Source: Pyrocephalus nanus (lineage: Eukaryota > Chordata > Aves > Passeriformes > Tyrannidae). Taken from it: a DNA stretch of 64,000 nucleotides. Shown here piece by piece: positions 48,107 to 62,148 of this stretch. Both the position numbers and the translations under genes were made by a program. Below the pieces are notes generated by a model, which did not search any database, was not told the origin of the DNA, and worked only from the letters and a program-made list of their open reading frames with translations. The DNA is taken from contig CM076268.1 in the NCBI GenBank assembly GCA_038380795.1, positions 14,512,001 to 14,576,000 on the forward strand. The letters run 5' to 3'. Within the stretch, counting starts at the first letter, position 1. Every line of letters starts with the position of its first letter.

Positions 48107-51060
48107 CTGGGAAGAAACAAAAAACAGTTTGTAATTCAAAGGAAAGCTAATTCCAGGGAGGTTCAAATGATCCTGCTGTCCATCATAGCTTGCCTTCTGT
48201 GTAGGATGAGCCAGGGTCAAATGCCATCCCCACGACATCTGTAACTGCAGAAATGAGCCTGACCTTTGAAAGTGGGATAGGATTCCAGGTGTGGGCTCAT
48301 CTCCTTCCAGCATGAAACTTGGATGCCCTCCACCTCTGTGTCAGAGCTGGGGCCATATTACCAGAGACAAGTGACTTTATAACATCTCTTTTCATCTGCT
48401 GTTGGCAAGGAAAGTTCAGCCTTTCCTGTGCTTATTCTGCCTTGTATCTTTTCCAGAGCAGCCTCCTGCAGTGACTGGGGAGCAGAGGAGGAAATCACCA
48501 CCCCAGAGCTGCCAGCTCATGGCCACCTCTCCTACACAACACAACAGCCTGGTCTCTGCTCCCACAGCCCCCAGTACAGTAAGCAAGCCCCAGCAATGAT
48601 CAAGAAAAGCCTCCATGCACCAGACACCCAGCTAACCTCTGCCCTGCACACAAAGATGGGAACTTTGTATCACCTCTTGACCTAGGGGAGGGAGGGCCTC
48701 CCTGCCTAATGATAGCCTGGACACGCCTTGCTGCCAGGGTGGCCTTCCTGAGGTGCTGGCGTCTTTGTGGGATTCGTGTCCTACCTGCTGGCCCCAAAGC
48801 TCCCAGGCTGGCATCTCCCTGTACTATGGCCTGGATGAGCAGTGGGGAACCAGCTAGCAGCAGTAGGAGAGACCAACGAAAGAGATGACCCGCTATTTAG
48901 GATGATGTGACTAGAGCACAGGGCCCTCCTGGGAGAGACATGATACTTAATGCCTTTTTTATCTTAAATCTTCCCTAAAAACTGAAAAGCAATCAAATGT
49001 CTGATGAAGCTAATGCCAGTATTAGCAAGACACAAACTCACGTGGCAGAGAGAGGAGATTTGGTTAGAAAGCAATTAGATAACAGTGGTGTTTTCAATCA
49101 TCCCTGCCTGTTGAACTGCATCCCAGGACACTCGGCGAGCTTCCTGAAGCAGCCTCGGAGATGCAACCACTTAACTGTGAGGAGCCACCAGGGATGGGGA
49201 GGTTCCAGGGGGCCAGGGAGGGCAGACCGAGGGTTCCGCTTTCAGAAGAGGGGAAGGAGGCACTGGGGAATTACAGAGTAGGCAAACTGGCTTCAGGTCC
49301 CAGAAAAACACTTGGACAAATAATCAAGTTGCTTGTCAGCACTTACAAAATATAAGGAGATGATCAACAGCCACAGAGAAATGCCAAGAACAAATCACAC
49401 TGAAGCAACCTACTGACAGGAGAGCAGGGCTTGTGGGCAGCAAAGCAGCCATTTATGTCTTATACCTTGATGGGGTTTGAGACTTTGAACACAAAGGATT
49501 GCACATGATATTCTCTCCAGAAACTGCGGTAACCCTGATCTGGACAGAACTGCAGTGAGAAACACACACACAACGAGAGCAGCTCCCAGTTATTTGCTGT
49601 TAGAGTGAAGGGGTTAGGCAGCCTTCTCTAGATCGTTTTCAAAAAAAGCGGGGTATAAAGGAGCAGAGGATACATTAGACTTGCCACGGCACTAAGGTTA
49701 TAGCATGCACTACCATGGGGCAAGGGAGGTGAAGGGGATGGAGAGGAGGCCACTGCATGCTCAGGGAATTGCCGTAACACCGAAGGGATGCTCCAAGATT
49801 CCCTGTAGCATGCTGCCCGTCTGAAGTGCAAGTGAAATGGTTATAGCCAGGAACTGCTCATTCTGGTTGGGAAAAGCTGCTACAGCCTGTATGTCTGCAT
49901 TTATGCTGTTGCCTTTCCTGGTCAAGGAAAGCCTCAGTGAATACAGAGCCAGCTCTAAGAGTAAACTTATTTCAAAAGTAAAGTCTTAAGGTGGGTCAAG
50001 GAAATAAGCTAACTGAATAGCTAACATTTAATGGAATGCAGAAAAGTTATGGAAAAATATAGGGAAAATGTGGAAAAGAAATTCCTAATCCTTTTCACAG
50101 CCTTTTTCTAAATGCTACTGGGTTGTTGAGTGAAAAGTAGCTGAATTAGATTAATATAATGTATTCATCCCACTGGTTCAGGCACATTAGCTGTTTTTCT
50201 GGATACTTAGTGAATTAGAGACAGATACAGTTACTTAATACTCATTTACTCCAGACCTCCAGGCAAAAAGCTGCACTTGAAATGAGACTGCTATTAAGAG
50301 GCTAAGATAGACACCCAAATGACAAATGAAGCAACCAAAAAAAGGTGTCACCTGCAGTTCTTCTGCTAGAAATGAAACCTTTTTCACAGCGCAAAAACAG
50401 TTGTACTGCAGGAGGGGATTTGGTTCATATTTAGGAGCCACTGCAGGGGACTGGGAATTGATTTTCCATGCATCCACGAGAGGAAACAAGATGTCTGTTC
50501 ATCCCAATGCAGGGCCTACCACTGTGAAATTTTATTTTCCCCATGACACTTATTTTGTTTCTGTGTGCCTGGACACAGAGATGCCACGTGTATTTCATGT
50601 TCTGCCATGACTTTCCAAGCTGGAAACCTCAGCAATCAAGGGAGCAGGCTAGGGAAAACACACAGATGTCTGGAATTTGCTCCTGCACATTTCCAGTGGT
50701 GTCCCAGAACAGAGTGACCTACAGACTGCAATGAAGCTACAAAGAGCAGAAAAGCACTAATAAACTTATCTTTGCATGAAACCAGATTGTTAATACACCA
50801 CTCTTGGTATCAAGAGTATCAGGTATCAAATCCACTTACCTCCTTTGCCCTTGGCAGCTGTCTTGGGATTGTGTGAACTTGGAAGGAAGCCCATCCAGTG
50901 ACTCTGGAAGAGCCTTGATAACCAGTTTGCACAAGCTACCCAACCATTTGTGGTTAAAGCACACCTGACCCCTCTGAGACGACTGCCTTAAACTGGATGT
51001 GGTCAGTGCAGACAGCTGCATTTACATGAGAAGAATACTGTTGTGCAGAGTGCATGACAG

Positions 51061-51668
51061 CAGTGTGCTCAAGTGGCCAAGGAGGCCAATGGCGTCCTGG
51101 CTCGGATCAGAAATAGCATGGCCAGCAGGACCAGGGCAGTGGTCATCATCCTGTACTTGGCTGCATCTTGAGTACTTTGTTCAGTTTTAGGCCCCACACT
51201 GTAAAAAAGACACTGAGATGCTGGAGCATGTCCAAAGAGGGACAACAAAGCTGTTGAAGGGTCTGGAGCACAAGTCTTATGTGGAGGAGATGAAGGAGCT
51301 GGAGGTGTTCAGCCTGAAGAAAAGGGGTCACAGAGAGACACTATTAACTCTCTACAGTTACCTGAAAGGAGGCTGTAGCAAGGTTGGAGTCAGTCTTTTT
51401 TCCCAAGTATTAGGACAAGAGGAAAGAGTGTAAAGTTGTGCCAGAGGAGGTTTAGATTGGATATTAAGAAAAATTTCTTCACTGAAAGACTTATCAAGGA
51501 TTGGAGCAGGCTCCCCAGGGAAGAAGTAAAGTCACTGTTCCTGGAGATATTTAAAAGATGTGCAGATGTGGCACTTGGGGACATAGTTTAGTGATGGAGT
51601 TGGCAGTATTGGGATAATGGTTGGACTTAGTGACCTTAGAGGACTTTTTCAACCTATGATTCTGTGGA
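51061..51668 (+). mobile_element. CR1 LINE fragment (end of reverse-transcriptase ORF plus 3' UTR)
   Basis: About 600 bp of an older CR1 subfamily. Recognisable segments include GGCCAGCAGGACCAGGGCAG-like wording, CAGTTTTAGGCCCCACACTG, GAGCACAAGTCTTATG, GGTTTAGATTGGATATTAAG and GATGTGGCACTTGGGGACAT. It ends CCTATGATTCTGTGG. Scattered substitutions and indels destroy coding ability. The 5' end is truncated as usual for CR1. It is antisense to HPSE2. Confidence 0.88.
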
Positions 51669-52122
51669 TGGTTAAAGCACAAAAAGAAGCTTATTTAAAA
51701 GCTTATTTGAGTGATCTCCAGTCCTCCATACGTACAAACGGGGCCATAAGAAAATGCTATAAATATTTTACTGCCATGACTAGGGATGGCAACAGTACTT
51801 CTGAGTAACGAGAACATGAAGAATCATAGTATTATTAACAGCTGGCTAAAACTCACTTTGAATTCTGGATAATTGTACTGTTTTTTCTTCATCAAACAAA
51901 GAAAATCATACAGGAATTTAACCTTTCTCCAGCTAACAGATCATTAGGCAAGGCTTTCACAAAGTATTTCAATAGAAAAAGCCATTGCTGTACTAGAATG
52001 AATCTTAATAGAGCAGAACTAGATTTATAGGATGTTCTCCCTACCCCTTCTCCCCATCTGCCCAGCACAGGGTTGCACATGCTCAGCACTCACGTGCCAC
52101 TGAGCTCAGGGAGAAGGAATTT

Positions 52123-52146
52123 AAAAAAAAAAAAAAATTAAAAAAA
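52123..52146. repeat. A-rich tract
   Basis: A15 followed by TTA and further A. Simple sequence, no associated element identified. Confidence 0.85.
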
Positions 52147-54519
52147 GTGGAAGGATGCTGAGAGTCAGTTTCTTCCATTTACTAATGCTCATGTAGTTGG
52201 AGTGAGGATAACCAAGGCAAGAAAACTCTATTCCCTCGCAGCCAGTGGCAGCACTTGATAGTTGGCCTCAGTGGGCCAGGTGCCTGTCTCAGAGGGTTTG
52301 GACAAACAGCAGCCAGCAGTCAGAGGCCAAATAACCCTGACACAAAAAAGAAATCAGAAGATATATAGGCTTTCTCAACCTTTTGTATCCTTGTTTGCAG
52401 AAGTCTGAATGCATCTGGAGAGTGAGTACAGCCCAACAGTGCGTGGCTGGGCAGCCACCAGTGAAGATCTGCTAGAAAACCCTGCACTCAGCCGAAGCTG
52501 TGCACAGAAATTAAAGTTTTTAGCTGCTTGTATTGATCTCATATGTTCTACAGAAAGAGACAAACAATTTCAAAATGCAGAAGGTGTCTGTGAAGCCACA
52601 AATGATGGTGGGGTTCAAGGGACAAGTACGTCCTTTGGGATTCTTTCCCATTTTTCTTCTTTTTATACAAGGCTAAATTTTAATGTTCTCTGAAAGATGG
52701 ATGGTACTTAACTCTGTGACATGCCAACACAAAATCTGAGGCACATTAAAACATCTCTGACAGTTTAAAATAATTGGAAAGGCTTTCCAGTTGTAGTTAC
52801 TGAATTAAACATTATACTAGAGACTTTTTAAAGAACACAGTATTGACTGCAATTTGGTAAGAGGGACAGTTCAAGAATCTCTGGGTTTGAAAATCTTCTA
52901 CATTTTTTATTATGCTTCAGGAACTTTGCTTTGTCGGAGTTTAGCACGAGGAGTGGAAATTCATGTGCCCACTGAGATGGAGGCTGAGATCAGTCAGTGG
53001 GCTGAGGGGTGGTGGGGCATGGCACAGTGTGCCAGGGGCTTTTATAACTCTGGGAATTCAACCAGGAGGGCAGGAAAGAAGAGCCTGTTCTCCCTCTATT
53101 CCCACTATTCACCACATCTATCTCGTGTATGTACAGCACATGCAAGCATTGAGGAGAATGAGACAAGAGCCGAGCACAGAGTGAGCAACACACAGCACAG
53201 TCCCCAAATCCTCAGGTTAGCTGAGAGACCAGTCAAATGCACAACAGATGAACCCTTCTGTTGACAAAGCAAAGAAATGTACTTGTAGAAAGAACAATTT
53301 CAACTAATCATGAGTATTGCTCAACTCTGCATTCTCCATAAATTCCAAGCAAGGCCTGAAGCATCCCTGCAAACAACTCCTGGTGGCAGCACTGAAGCCA
53401 GCAGCATCCCCTGCCTCTCCAGCATCTCGAAGGAGATAGTGGAGGGTTAGGATTGGGAAAGACTTGGCAAAGAGCAAAGAGAATCCCAAAGAGATTTTTA
53501 GAGGGAGGGGGCAGAAGGAGTGGTACAGGCTGTTCAGAGAAGAGATGAGTAAGGCTGGTGAGAGCAATGAATGGAAAAAGAGATATTCCCACTTACAGAA
53601 GAACAAGAGGGTACATGGAAAATTTATTTGCAAACAAATTGCCACCATTGTCAGCTGAATCCCATTTGCACTGGCTCTCTTACACTGAAAATCCTCATAA
53701 AACCACATGTGTGTGGCAAGGACTAAATATTTTCTTAGCAAATAAATATGAATCAGAAGATTTGCAACAGGCAATTAGAGTAATTCCAGACCCATGGGAC
53801 AGGTCTGCAACACTGGCTTGAATTCTTCCCATGGATTGCATCCTCAGTCACGAAAGGGTTTCAGACAAGGAAATCAGAAAACCCTTATCCAAAATCTGCA
53901 CAGTTAGAGCATCAAAGAATAACCTTCACCATCACTGCAAGTTCAGAGGAAAAGTAACATCCCACACTGTCCACATGCACTGTAACATCCAGCTTGAGCC
54001 ACTGGATCATGGGAAGTTTTTCCTATTCTAGCTGCATGCTAAGCCATTCCATCAAAGTTGCTGCTTAATGACAATTTTAAAGATTTCAAGGCTACCAAGA
54101 AACCCACACAGTTGCTGAAAATCACATTTTAATGATGACCATCCCAGCTGGGAAGCTGTTTGGTTTTAATTCAGTCTTCTGGAGCATTTTGTCATGCAGT
54201 AAAACCCCACCATGCAAAAACGCTGAAGAATTCCCAGGCAAAATTGCTGGCAGGAGGGAAAAATGTGCTTGCCTCAGATAAACGTTTCACCTGAAATGAT
54301 CCCTTTACCTGGTCAGTCTCCCAGTTCCCTCCAAAAATGACGAAGGTGTGCAGAACTGTCCCTTGCCCTCCTTTACCTACCAGGCTTCCTTATTGCTCCA
54401 CGGAGGAGTAAAAGGTGGGTGTGTACTCTGCATGGGAAGCACTTCCCAAGGCAAGGTGCAGCGTTGGAGGTCTGCTCTGAGTGACAAGAAGTGCTTTGGC
54501 AGAACCTAATGGTACTATA

Positions 54520-55420
54520 GAAAAGGGATCTAGTTTAATCCCATCTGAAGAATACCTGAAAGTTGGAGGAACTGGCTTTAATACTGCCAGCCGGTAAAGA
54601 AATGCTGTGCACTGTGTGTTAATGAGAACCTGGATTTTATATCCAGCTGGATGACAGATGGGGGATCTGGGGCTATTCCCTTTGGAGTATCGAGGGGGCC
54701 TTTTTCCAGAGGAATTGTCATCATCCCTGGTCTTTAAGCAGCTGGACATCGACCCTCAATATTCATTCAAGTCTTTAACTAGATTTTTCATTTCACTGCC
54801 AACACAGAGGTGATTATGCTGACCACGTGAGCAGGTTTAGTCCTTAACACCGCTGTACAGAAATAGCAGTCTGGGGGCTTGGTGTCAATCTCTCGCCAAT
54901 AAGGAGCTTGGCCAGCAGCCATGGATTGTGGGCTGAGTTCCCAGCTGGCATATAACTTGGAAGACTACCACGAGGTCTGGGTTCAATATCCAATTGCTGA
55001 GGAGTCTGGCTGACAGCCTCATTTTGTGGAATGAATCCCAAATTAATATAATTCTTTTGATACCAGACAAGGGGCATGGACTGCTTCCAAACGCTCTAAG
55101 GGCTCAGATAAAAGCCATAGGCATTGGGTTCAACGTGTAAATGGTACCGAGGTCGAATAACAGTCAGGATTGGGCTTAATCCTCAGATGGTGAAAAAAGG
55201 GAATGAGCCCTGAGCTCTGTCTTCATGCAAAAAAAGGAGAGCTCAAATGAGCAGAATAGCTCTGTTTTCAATCCTCGCGTGGTAAAGAGCTCACAGGACA
55301 GTAATGGTTTCTAGGAACAAGTGTAAACTGACATGGAGCTTCAGAAGAGATGTGGGATCTGGGTTCAATCTCCAAATGCTGTAAAGCTCAGATAATGTCC
55401 AGAGGGGCAATTTCCAAACC
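54520..55420. repeat. Degenerate minisatellite, period about 47 bp
   Basis: Unit starts recur near 54834, 54881, 54931, 54977, 55028, 55077, 55121, 55168, 55212, 55259, 55307 and 55354, with spacings of 44-51 bp. Best-preserved unit wording is TGGGTTCAATCTCCAAATG followed by AAAGCTCAGATAA; compare TTCAATCCTCGCGTGG with AAAGAGCTCACAGGAC at 55265. Less regular units seem to extend back to about 54520. Copies are strongly diverged, so this is an old array, roughly 12 clear and perhaps 18 total units. Confidence 0.7.
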
Positions 55421-58059
55421 CTCTGTTCCAGTCTGGTGTCTAGGAAAAAAACAAGATCATGTTACAGCTAGGAAAGCTGTTTTCTCCTGCTGCATAACTT
55501 AAGGTGTTTTCCCTTTTGAATCAGGATTAATCCAGCATCTTCTAAAGTTTCAGAGGGAAATGGAGGTGAATGGGGAGAGGACTACAGGTTTGAGCAGAGC
55601 AGAAGTACAGAACATGGGAAAATAAGACTGGGAGCATCACCTGCTCTTCCATATCTTGTTGGCCACCCCTGATCACTGGGCTTGAGCCACGGAAACTGCT
55701 CCAGAGAAAAAATGGGTACAGCTCATCAGCATCCTCAGTGGTCCACAATGCCTGCATTTCTGGGCATCCTTGGGGCCTCTGCAGGAGGCAGCTTGTCCCA
55801 CCGAGAGACAGCAACAGCCTGCTTGGCAATTACATCTCACTGACACCACTTGCACTATGAGTAGAAAATATTCAAATATTATTTTGACCAGGCATTTAAA
55901 GCTGGTCTGCTACATAGGGAACCCTTCCTGGATGAGGTTTTATTGAAAGCAACATTGATCCTCTGAAAAGCTTCAAATTTCATAGCACTATCTCCCTGCT
56001 CTCGAGAAAATTTTTAAGACCCAGTTCCAGTCTTTGTGGCTCTCAGCTTTAACTCTAAAGTCCAAATAAGATGGACAACAGTGGAGAGGGCCTGATTGAC
56101 ATGAGTGCTGTTGGGCTGTGGTTTGTCAATCTGACCTGCAGCTAGCCAGACACGTGAGCAGCACCAGTAGACTTGGGGTAAAACCCTACAAAACCCCCTG
56201 TCAGGGCAGCAACCACCCAATCCTAATGACCAGGGGTGCTAGAGACAAGCCCTGTCAGCACCATGTCCTCCATGGGCAGTGGGCACAGCCCAATGTTTGC
56301 TCTTTACCCTCTGCAAAGCTATGATGCTGGGGACAGGCTACCCCACATGCCACAAAGCCGTCTTCCTCCAGGCTTTACCTATGCACGTGGAGGGAGTGAA
56401 CCTGCCAGGCTTGGGAACATGGCTGCAGACATAACCCAGCTCTCCTGCCAGACCATTTGCTGACAGAATGACTGTTTTATACGGCTATAAGAGCAGCTAT
56501 AAGTGCAGCTGTCTGAAAAGCAACAAAATGTATGATGTGTGTTTCTAAATCCAATGACAGCTGGCAGTGCTGCGCTGCAGCTCGTTCCTTCTTTTACACA
56601 ATTTAGCTAAAACACTTCTCTGTGATCACCCTGATTTATTAACAAACAGCAATTTCTGGAATAATTTAAAAGCATTTCCAAATAGGTAAGAAGTGGTCAG
56701 CTCCTCAAGCACTCAGTGAGTTCCCAAATAAGCAGGCAACCAGAGATGGACAGGGAGGACTGACTGGAGGACTGAGTGCCCTCTCTGCCCACCTCACAGG
56801 GAGGACTGGGCTGCGAATCACATCGAGCCTTTGAGGCAGGGGTACCCATGGCAGCTGCAGAGCACTACCCATGGGTGAGGGAATGGTGATTTATATAGTT
56901 TAAAGCTGATTTGAGGTGCAAACATGAGCCATTTCTGTGCTGCCATGGAGAAAAGGTGACTTGGTGCCTCCACAGTGCTGCTCCCTAGCCCAGGAAGCCA
57001 CATTGAGGGGGACCTCCTCCTGCACCTGAGTCTGACCTCTCAGGCATGGGAAACTCTGTGCAGCCCAAACCCCCACAGGTGTGTACAAGATAATGCCATA
57101 GCTTGCTGTACAGCCGTTTGTGGTAACACAAGGCAGAGAAAGAAGACAAGGACAGGTGCCATGCCTGTCCCCACATGGACCTCCTCCTGCCATCTGCAGG
57201 GCAGATGACAACTGCTGTCACAGGAACTCATGTCCCCTGTGTGTCACTTGCTGCTCAGGCAAGCTGCATCCACATCATTCTTTCAAGCTGCCCCAGTCTC
57301 AAGGCAGAGGTCTTCTTTATAAATACTTCTTCTTGACAGCACCCGAAGAACTAACACTGCAGCAAGAGGATGGATGTTTTCAGCACTTCCCAGCAAAAAG
57401 TGAGCTGGGCAGCACAGGCTGAGCAGCAACCTGTGCACATGCTGCATGGCTAAACTGGAATGAAAGAAAGATGTGCAGGTATGAAGCATGTTTTTAACAT
57501 GTTCATTTAATCTCTATTAAGAGCTTAAACCAGGTAAGCTGTGCATCTAGTTTACCTATTCATTTCAGACCCTCCAGCAGCTCCCATGCTCCATTTTTGC
57601 TGCCTAAACTGCTTGCCATGTGGCAGACACGTGGCTTGGTTCAGAAGAGCCTCACGCAGGGATGCAAGCCAGATCCAACCAACAGCATCCCTGGAGCTGC
57701 AGAAGGAGCAGTGCCTTGTACCAGGCCCTCTGCCTCCTGCCCCCCCCGGGTCTCTGGCTGCTTCAGAGCAGAGTGACATTGATCAGTCATGCAAGGAGGC
57801 TGAACTACCACATCGGGAACAAATTCAAACTGAGGACTTTAGTGTTGCCAAACCCCAACATTCAAAAATCATGAGTCAAACTCACAAAAATCATGGGACT
57901 GGCTCGAGAAATCTGGTTTAACACAACTGTCTGCTGTTTTCAAAAATTTGGGGTGCCTTTATAAGCTTTTAAGTTCTTCTACTACCAGGAGAGTTAAAAT
58001 ATGGCTTGTTTTTATTTTTCCTTTTATGGCAGTTGATGTGCAGCAAAACAAGCTTTAAA

Positions 58060-58390
58060 AGTTGTTCGGGTTGGCCTCGCTTTCCCACGGGCGGGGGCAG
58101 CCGGTGGCCCGGGATGGCAGGGGCACGCCTGACATCCCTCAGTGCCGGGCGCTGCAGCAAAGATGCTCTGCCATTAAGCAGGGGTCTGGCCATCTCCTCT
58201 TACAATCCCCAGCTCTTGGCAAGCAAACCCTGAATCCACAAAAATCAGGTGCTTCATTTTATGGGTCTGAGTCAAAGTTTCCTATCGTGCAAGGAGCCGC
58301 AGTCATTGTGCGCTGCTGAAAACCGCCGGTCCCAGTTCCGGCACATCCTCCCCTGCCTGCTGACCCTGTTCTTGCCATCGGCCGTCCCTA
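58060..58390. promoter_or_regulatory. CpG-enriched patch in HPSE2 intron 3
   Basis: CpG clusters at 58080-58155 (GGGCGGGGGCAGCCGG) and 58300-58345, against a CpG-poor background. No exon recognised. Possible intronic regulatory element. Confidence 0.3.
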
Positions 58391-58522
58391 GTTGTTCCTA
58401 CTCAGTGGAGCAGCTGACTTCCCTGGGAGGAAGAGGGAGTGACTAGGGCTCTACGCATACTTTGTGAGCTGGGTATCTGGTATTTTTCAAAACTCTGAGA
58501 CATTTTAACTGAAAACTGTCTT

Positions 58523-58600
58523 AAAAAAAAAAAAAAGGGAAAAAAAAAGAAAAAAACCCCTCACAACCAAAACCAACAACCAAAAAAAACAACACATAAA
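58523..58600. repeat. A-rich low-complexity tract
   Basis: Long A runs broken by G, then an A/C-rich segment (AACCAAAACCAACAACC). Simple sequence, no element identified. Confidence 0.9.
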
Positions 58601-61600
58601 ACCGGAAATGTTTCCATCTGAAATCCTTAATTAAAACCACACTCTTTAGCACATAAAGAAGGAAGTTAAAACAGAAATGTACTTTTGCACATTACAGACA
58701 GCATTATAATAAACACAGAGCACTGCCAAGAAAGAGGCATTTTCAAGGCTAAAGTAGATGCCTCCAGCTGCACTCAGATAATGTCAGAGAGCTCATCTGC
58801 ACTGCTGAGTGTCACTGCATTTGAACACAACAGTGATCGACCAAGTTAGTAGGGTGAGGAAGATGGCAATTACTGGTGCAGACTGTGAACACTGCAGCAA
58901 GGACCATGACCCACTGCAGCTTGTGACCTCCACTGACTTCCCACGGATCATAGACCTGGGTCTTAATCTGTAAAACATTTGAAGGAACTGGCCCTGACTC
59001 TCTCTGCTCCTCTGGGCTCACAGATATGGCTCAGCTGGAGGGACCCGGTTTGGCAGGATCTCTCTCCAGCTAATCTTTGGAGGAATTTTGTACCAAAGCA
59101 CATAGGGTGGAGTCTGAACCTGATTCTGGAGGCACAGATGAATGGCTGGAAAAGGCCAGCATTGTTAGCCTGATGTCCAGCACCAGGCAGCCTGGGATGC
59201 ACATGAGGAGTGCAGGAGTCAAACCCAGTCCCTCAGCAGGACAGATCAGATAGTTTGCACAGGTACCCACAACCAGCTTAAAATCTGCTGCAAGTACGGA
59301 AATCACCCCACCCCCATGTGAAATTTTGCAGCTATTTAACATCCGGAGTGAAAATGGTCACCTGATTTTGAGTCCAAACTTACCTGTTTTGGCCTTCTAG
59401 TGACTGGATCTTGCCATGCCCCTGCCTTCTAGGTTTTTATTTCTTGTGGATACTTCAAATTTAAGGTCAACTCTCTTCTAAAGACACTTTCATTAATCAC
59501 TATTTGCTGCAGGTCTTCAGTATATTCACAGCAATGCAAGTTGTTTCAAGCTTCCAATCAATTCGGCAGCTCTTGCTGTCCGAGTTTTACCAAGCTCTGT
59601 CAACAAACCACTGCTATGTGGGACATTTAGGATCTCATGAACCAATTGATGTGCTGTGGGAGGACAGGTCTGCTCAGACCCTTGCTCCTCTGCACCAGCC
59701 ACAGAGCCAGAGCAGCCTTCTCTGCACATAAGTGGCAGGAGAACAAACTGGACTTATTTAAAGCCCTTATACACAGCTACAGCAATTAGCCTCACATGTG
59801 CTTCATGGAAAGACATCATTGGAGGGAAATACTGATATGAGATTATGTCACCTGTTTAGAAAACAGAAGAAGGAAATAGGAAGGTTTGGGGTTTTTTTAA
59901 TATGAAGAATGCTCTGGGTTTCAAGGAGAGGGGAGAAACAGACTTTGTGCATGTCCCCAGGGACCAGGAAAGAGAAAAGGAGCACAGAAGATGTCCCACA
60001 GAACTCCATTAATCAGAAATAGAACATGGATGACATATTTTTGAGCGTCTGACTAAAGCAGCTAAAGTAACTGGAGTTGGGAAGAACAGGTAATTTTAAT
60101 TACCCTACTATCTGCTAAATACAGAGCAGGGCAGGTCCCAGACACTCCAAGCTGCTGTAACAAGTGGGGAAAACTCACTGGAGAAGGGAAAGTAACAGGG
60201 GAGGGGATGTTTATAACTTGGATAATATTGATACAGAAAGTTGATTAATAGTCCAAAAATGGAAGTAAATTTGAGTGCAAGTGGTTACAAAACCATAAAG
60301 TTCAGCAATTTAAGGCAGCAAAAGAGCAAGAAAAATGGATTAAAGATAATGTATTTCAAAAAAAGCAAATTTGAACAAATTCAGGGCACAGGTCAAGAGG
60401 ATCTCTGGGGAAGGGAGTTTAAGAGCATTTCCCAACCAGTGAGACATAGAGAGGCAACAGCTGTGCTGTGGGTCCAGGGGAGAGAGCAGCAGAAAGAACT
60501 GCAGGAAAATACCCTGCAAATACATACAAATAAGAGGAAGAAACAGGAATATATCAATTGGTAACTCAGTGCAAAAGAGCAAGCAACATATTGACATAGA
60601 AACAGCTCTTTTCTTTAGTTTTCATCAAGACAATTAACTGTGATGACTATTAGTTACATTAATCTGAAATGTGAAACAGCAGCAGACCTGAAGAGGGACA
60701 GAATAGATGAAAGACCCCCTAGGAAACCTAAACCACAGAAGTTCTCAATTATCAGAGTGTCAGATTGTTTTGTCGAGTACAGAAGATTAATATGTATTCC
60801 ATTAATACCTTTTCTGCTTTTTTCATCCAGAATTTTGCCACAATCAGCATGCCTTCTTACAAGAATGCTGCACTTTGCTGAAGTGGTTTTATTCCTGATA
60901 TACTGTAAGTATACTTATTGCTTTACTCCTCTGGACACAGATGCATCCCTGATTCTCTCAACTTCTCCTCACTGTTTGCCAGCATTTCAGAGGCATGCAC
61001 CTCCTCCAATTTATTGTAATGGAGATATCACCTGAACTACTTCATTCTTTCAAGGTAAGCAGGGAAGAACAGGCATGACTCCTTGTGAAGTAAGCATCCA
61101 AAGTGGCTGGGGTGAACTCTGTCAAAGCTCTATACCTCTTCATTATTCCTGGACAACGACCCAAAGCCAGCCCAGCCCTGTAGATCAACACTGCAGATGT
61201 ACGGACTTGGATGGGATTAATGTTAAATTTCGCAACAATTACCCTGCAGGCAATGCTGCCAGCACAGCTTCTCAGCATTGGTTAGCACAGCCTCGGCCAC
61301 TGTGGCGATGGAGAGGGGTGCTCACACAGCCTGCCAGGACAGTAGCTCCAAATATCACCCATTAATGGTATCAGTCCTAGAGGTGGTTGTCAAAAACAGA
61401 GCAAGCCACATAGGCAGAAAAGGCAGAGGGGAGCATGACTCTCTGGTGGTATGTGGGACTCAGCTAAGCACACAGCAAAAGGCTGCCCTGTGAGTTACTC
61501 CACTCACTGAGTGGATATAGATGTCAGACGTCAGCTCTTTTCCAGAGAGACCCTCTGCATGGTTTTTAACACATCTGTGTACCCAACTGCTGAGTGACCT

Positions 61601-62119
61601 ACAGCACTGCCCTCCCTCCTTCTCCCCTCTTACTACTGGAACACAAATCCTTCAACTGAAAATACATCAAATTCTGGAGCTAAAGAGTCATATTAAAATC
61701 GAGTATATGAGGTGCTGGATTAAGCTAATGGTGTCATTGGCTTGCCTTCTGGGAGAGGGATCTGAGGTTTTTGCAATATACTTGTCAGGTTTTTCAACTT
61801 ACGCAGCTAAACAAATAACCACTGTTAAACCTCTGAAAGGGATTCTGCCCTCTAGCCAGAAAAGACGGCTTTCTGAAACAATTCTTGTGGATAAAGGTTG
61901 ATCTAAAGAAGTATAATTTCTCAGGGTTTAACTGAATATCTCACTGGTTAAGTAAATGGTTATCTTTCTGGATATGTCATAATCTCAACTTAAAAATAAA
62001 TGCATAAAAAATATTAAAAACAACTTATTAAAATAAATTCCCTCCCAAACTGCTTTGCAGTCTCTAATTAAATAATTCCACCCGAGAATCCCCTGAGATT
62101 ACTTATGGGATATGGCTAC

Positions 62120-62148
62120 TGGCTCCCATCTTCAGTAAATGGGAGCCA
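62120..62148. repeat. Perfect 10-bp inverted repeat with 9-nt loop
   Basis: TGGCTCCCAT at 62120-62129 pairs with ATGGGAGCCA at 62139-62148. It is flanked by AT-rich sequence. It may be chance; there is no miRNA-length stem. Confidence 0.6.

Noticed and set aside
60640..61035. 131-codon plus-strand frame in HPSE2 intron 3
   Set aside because: No domain recognised, no splice or promoter context, and within the length expected by chance.
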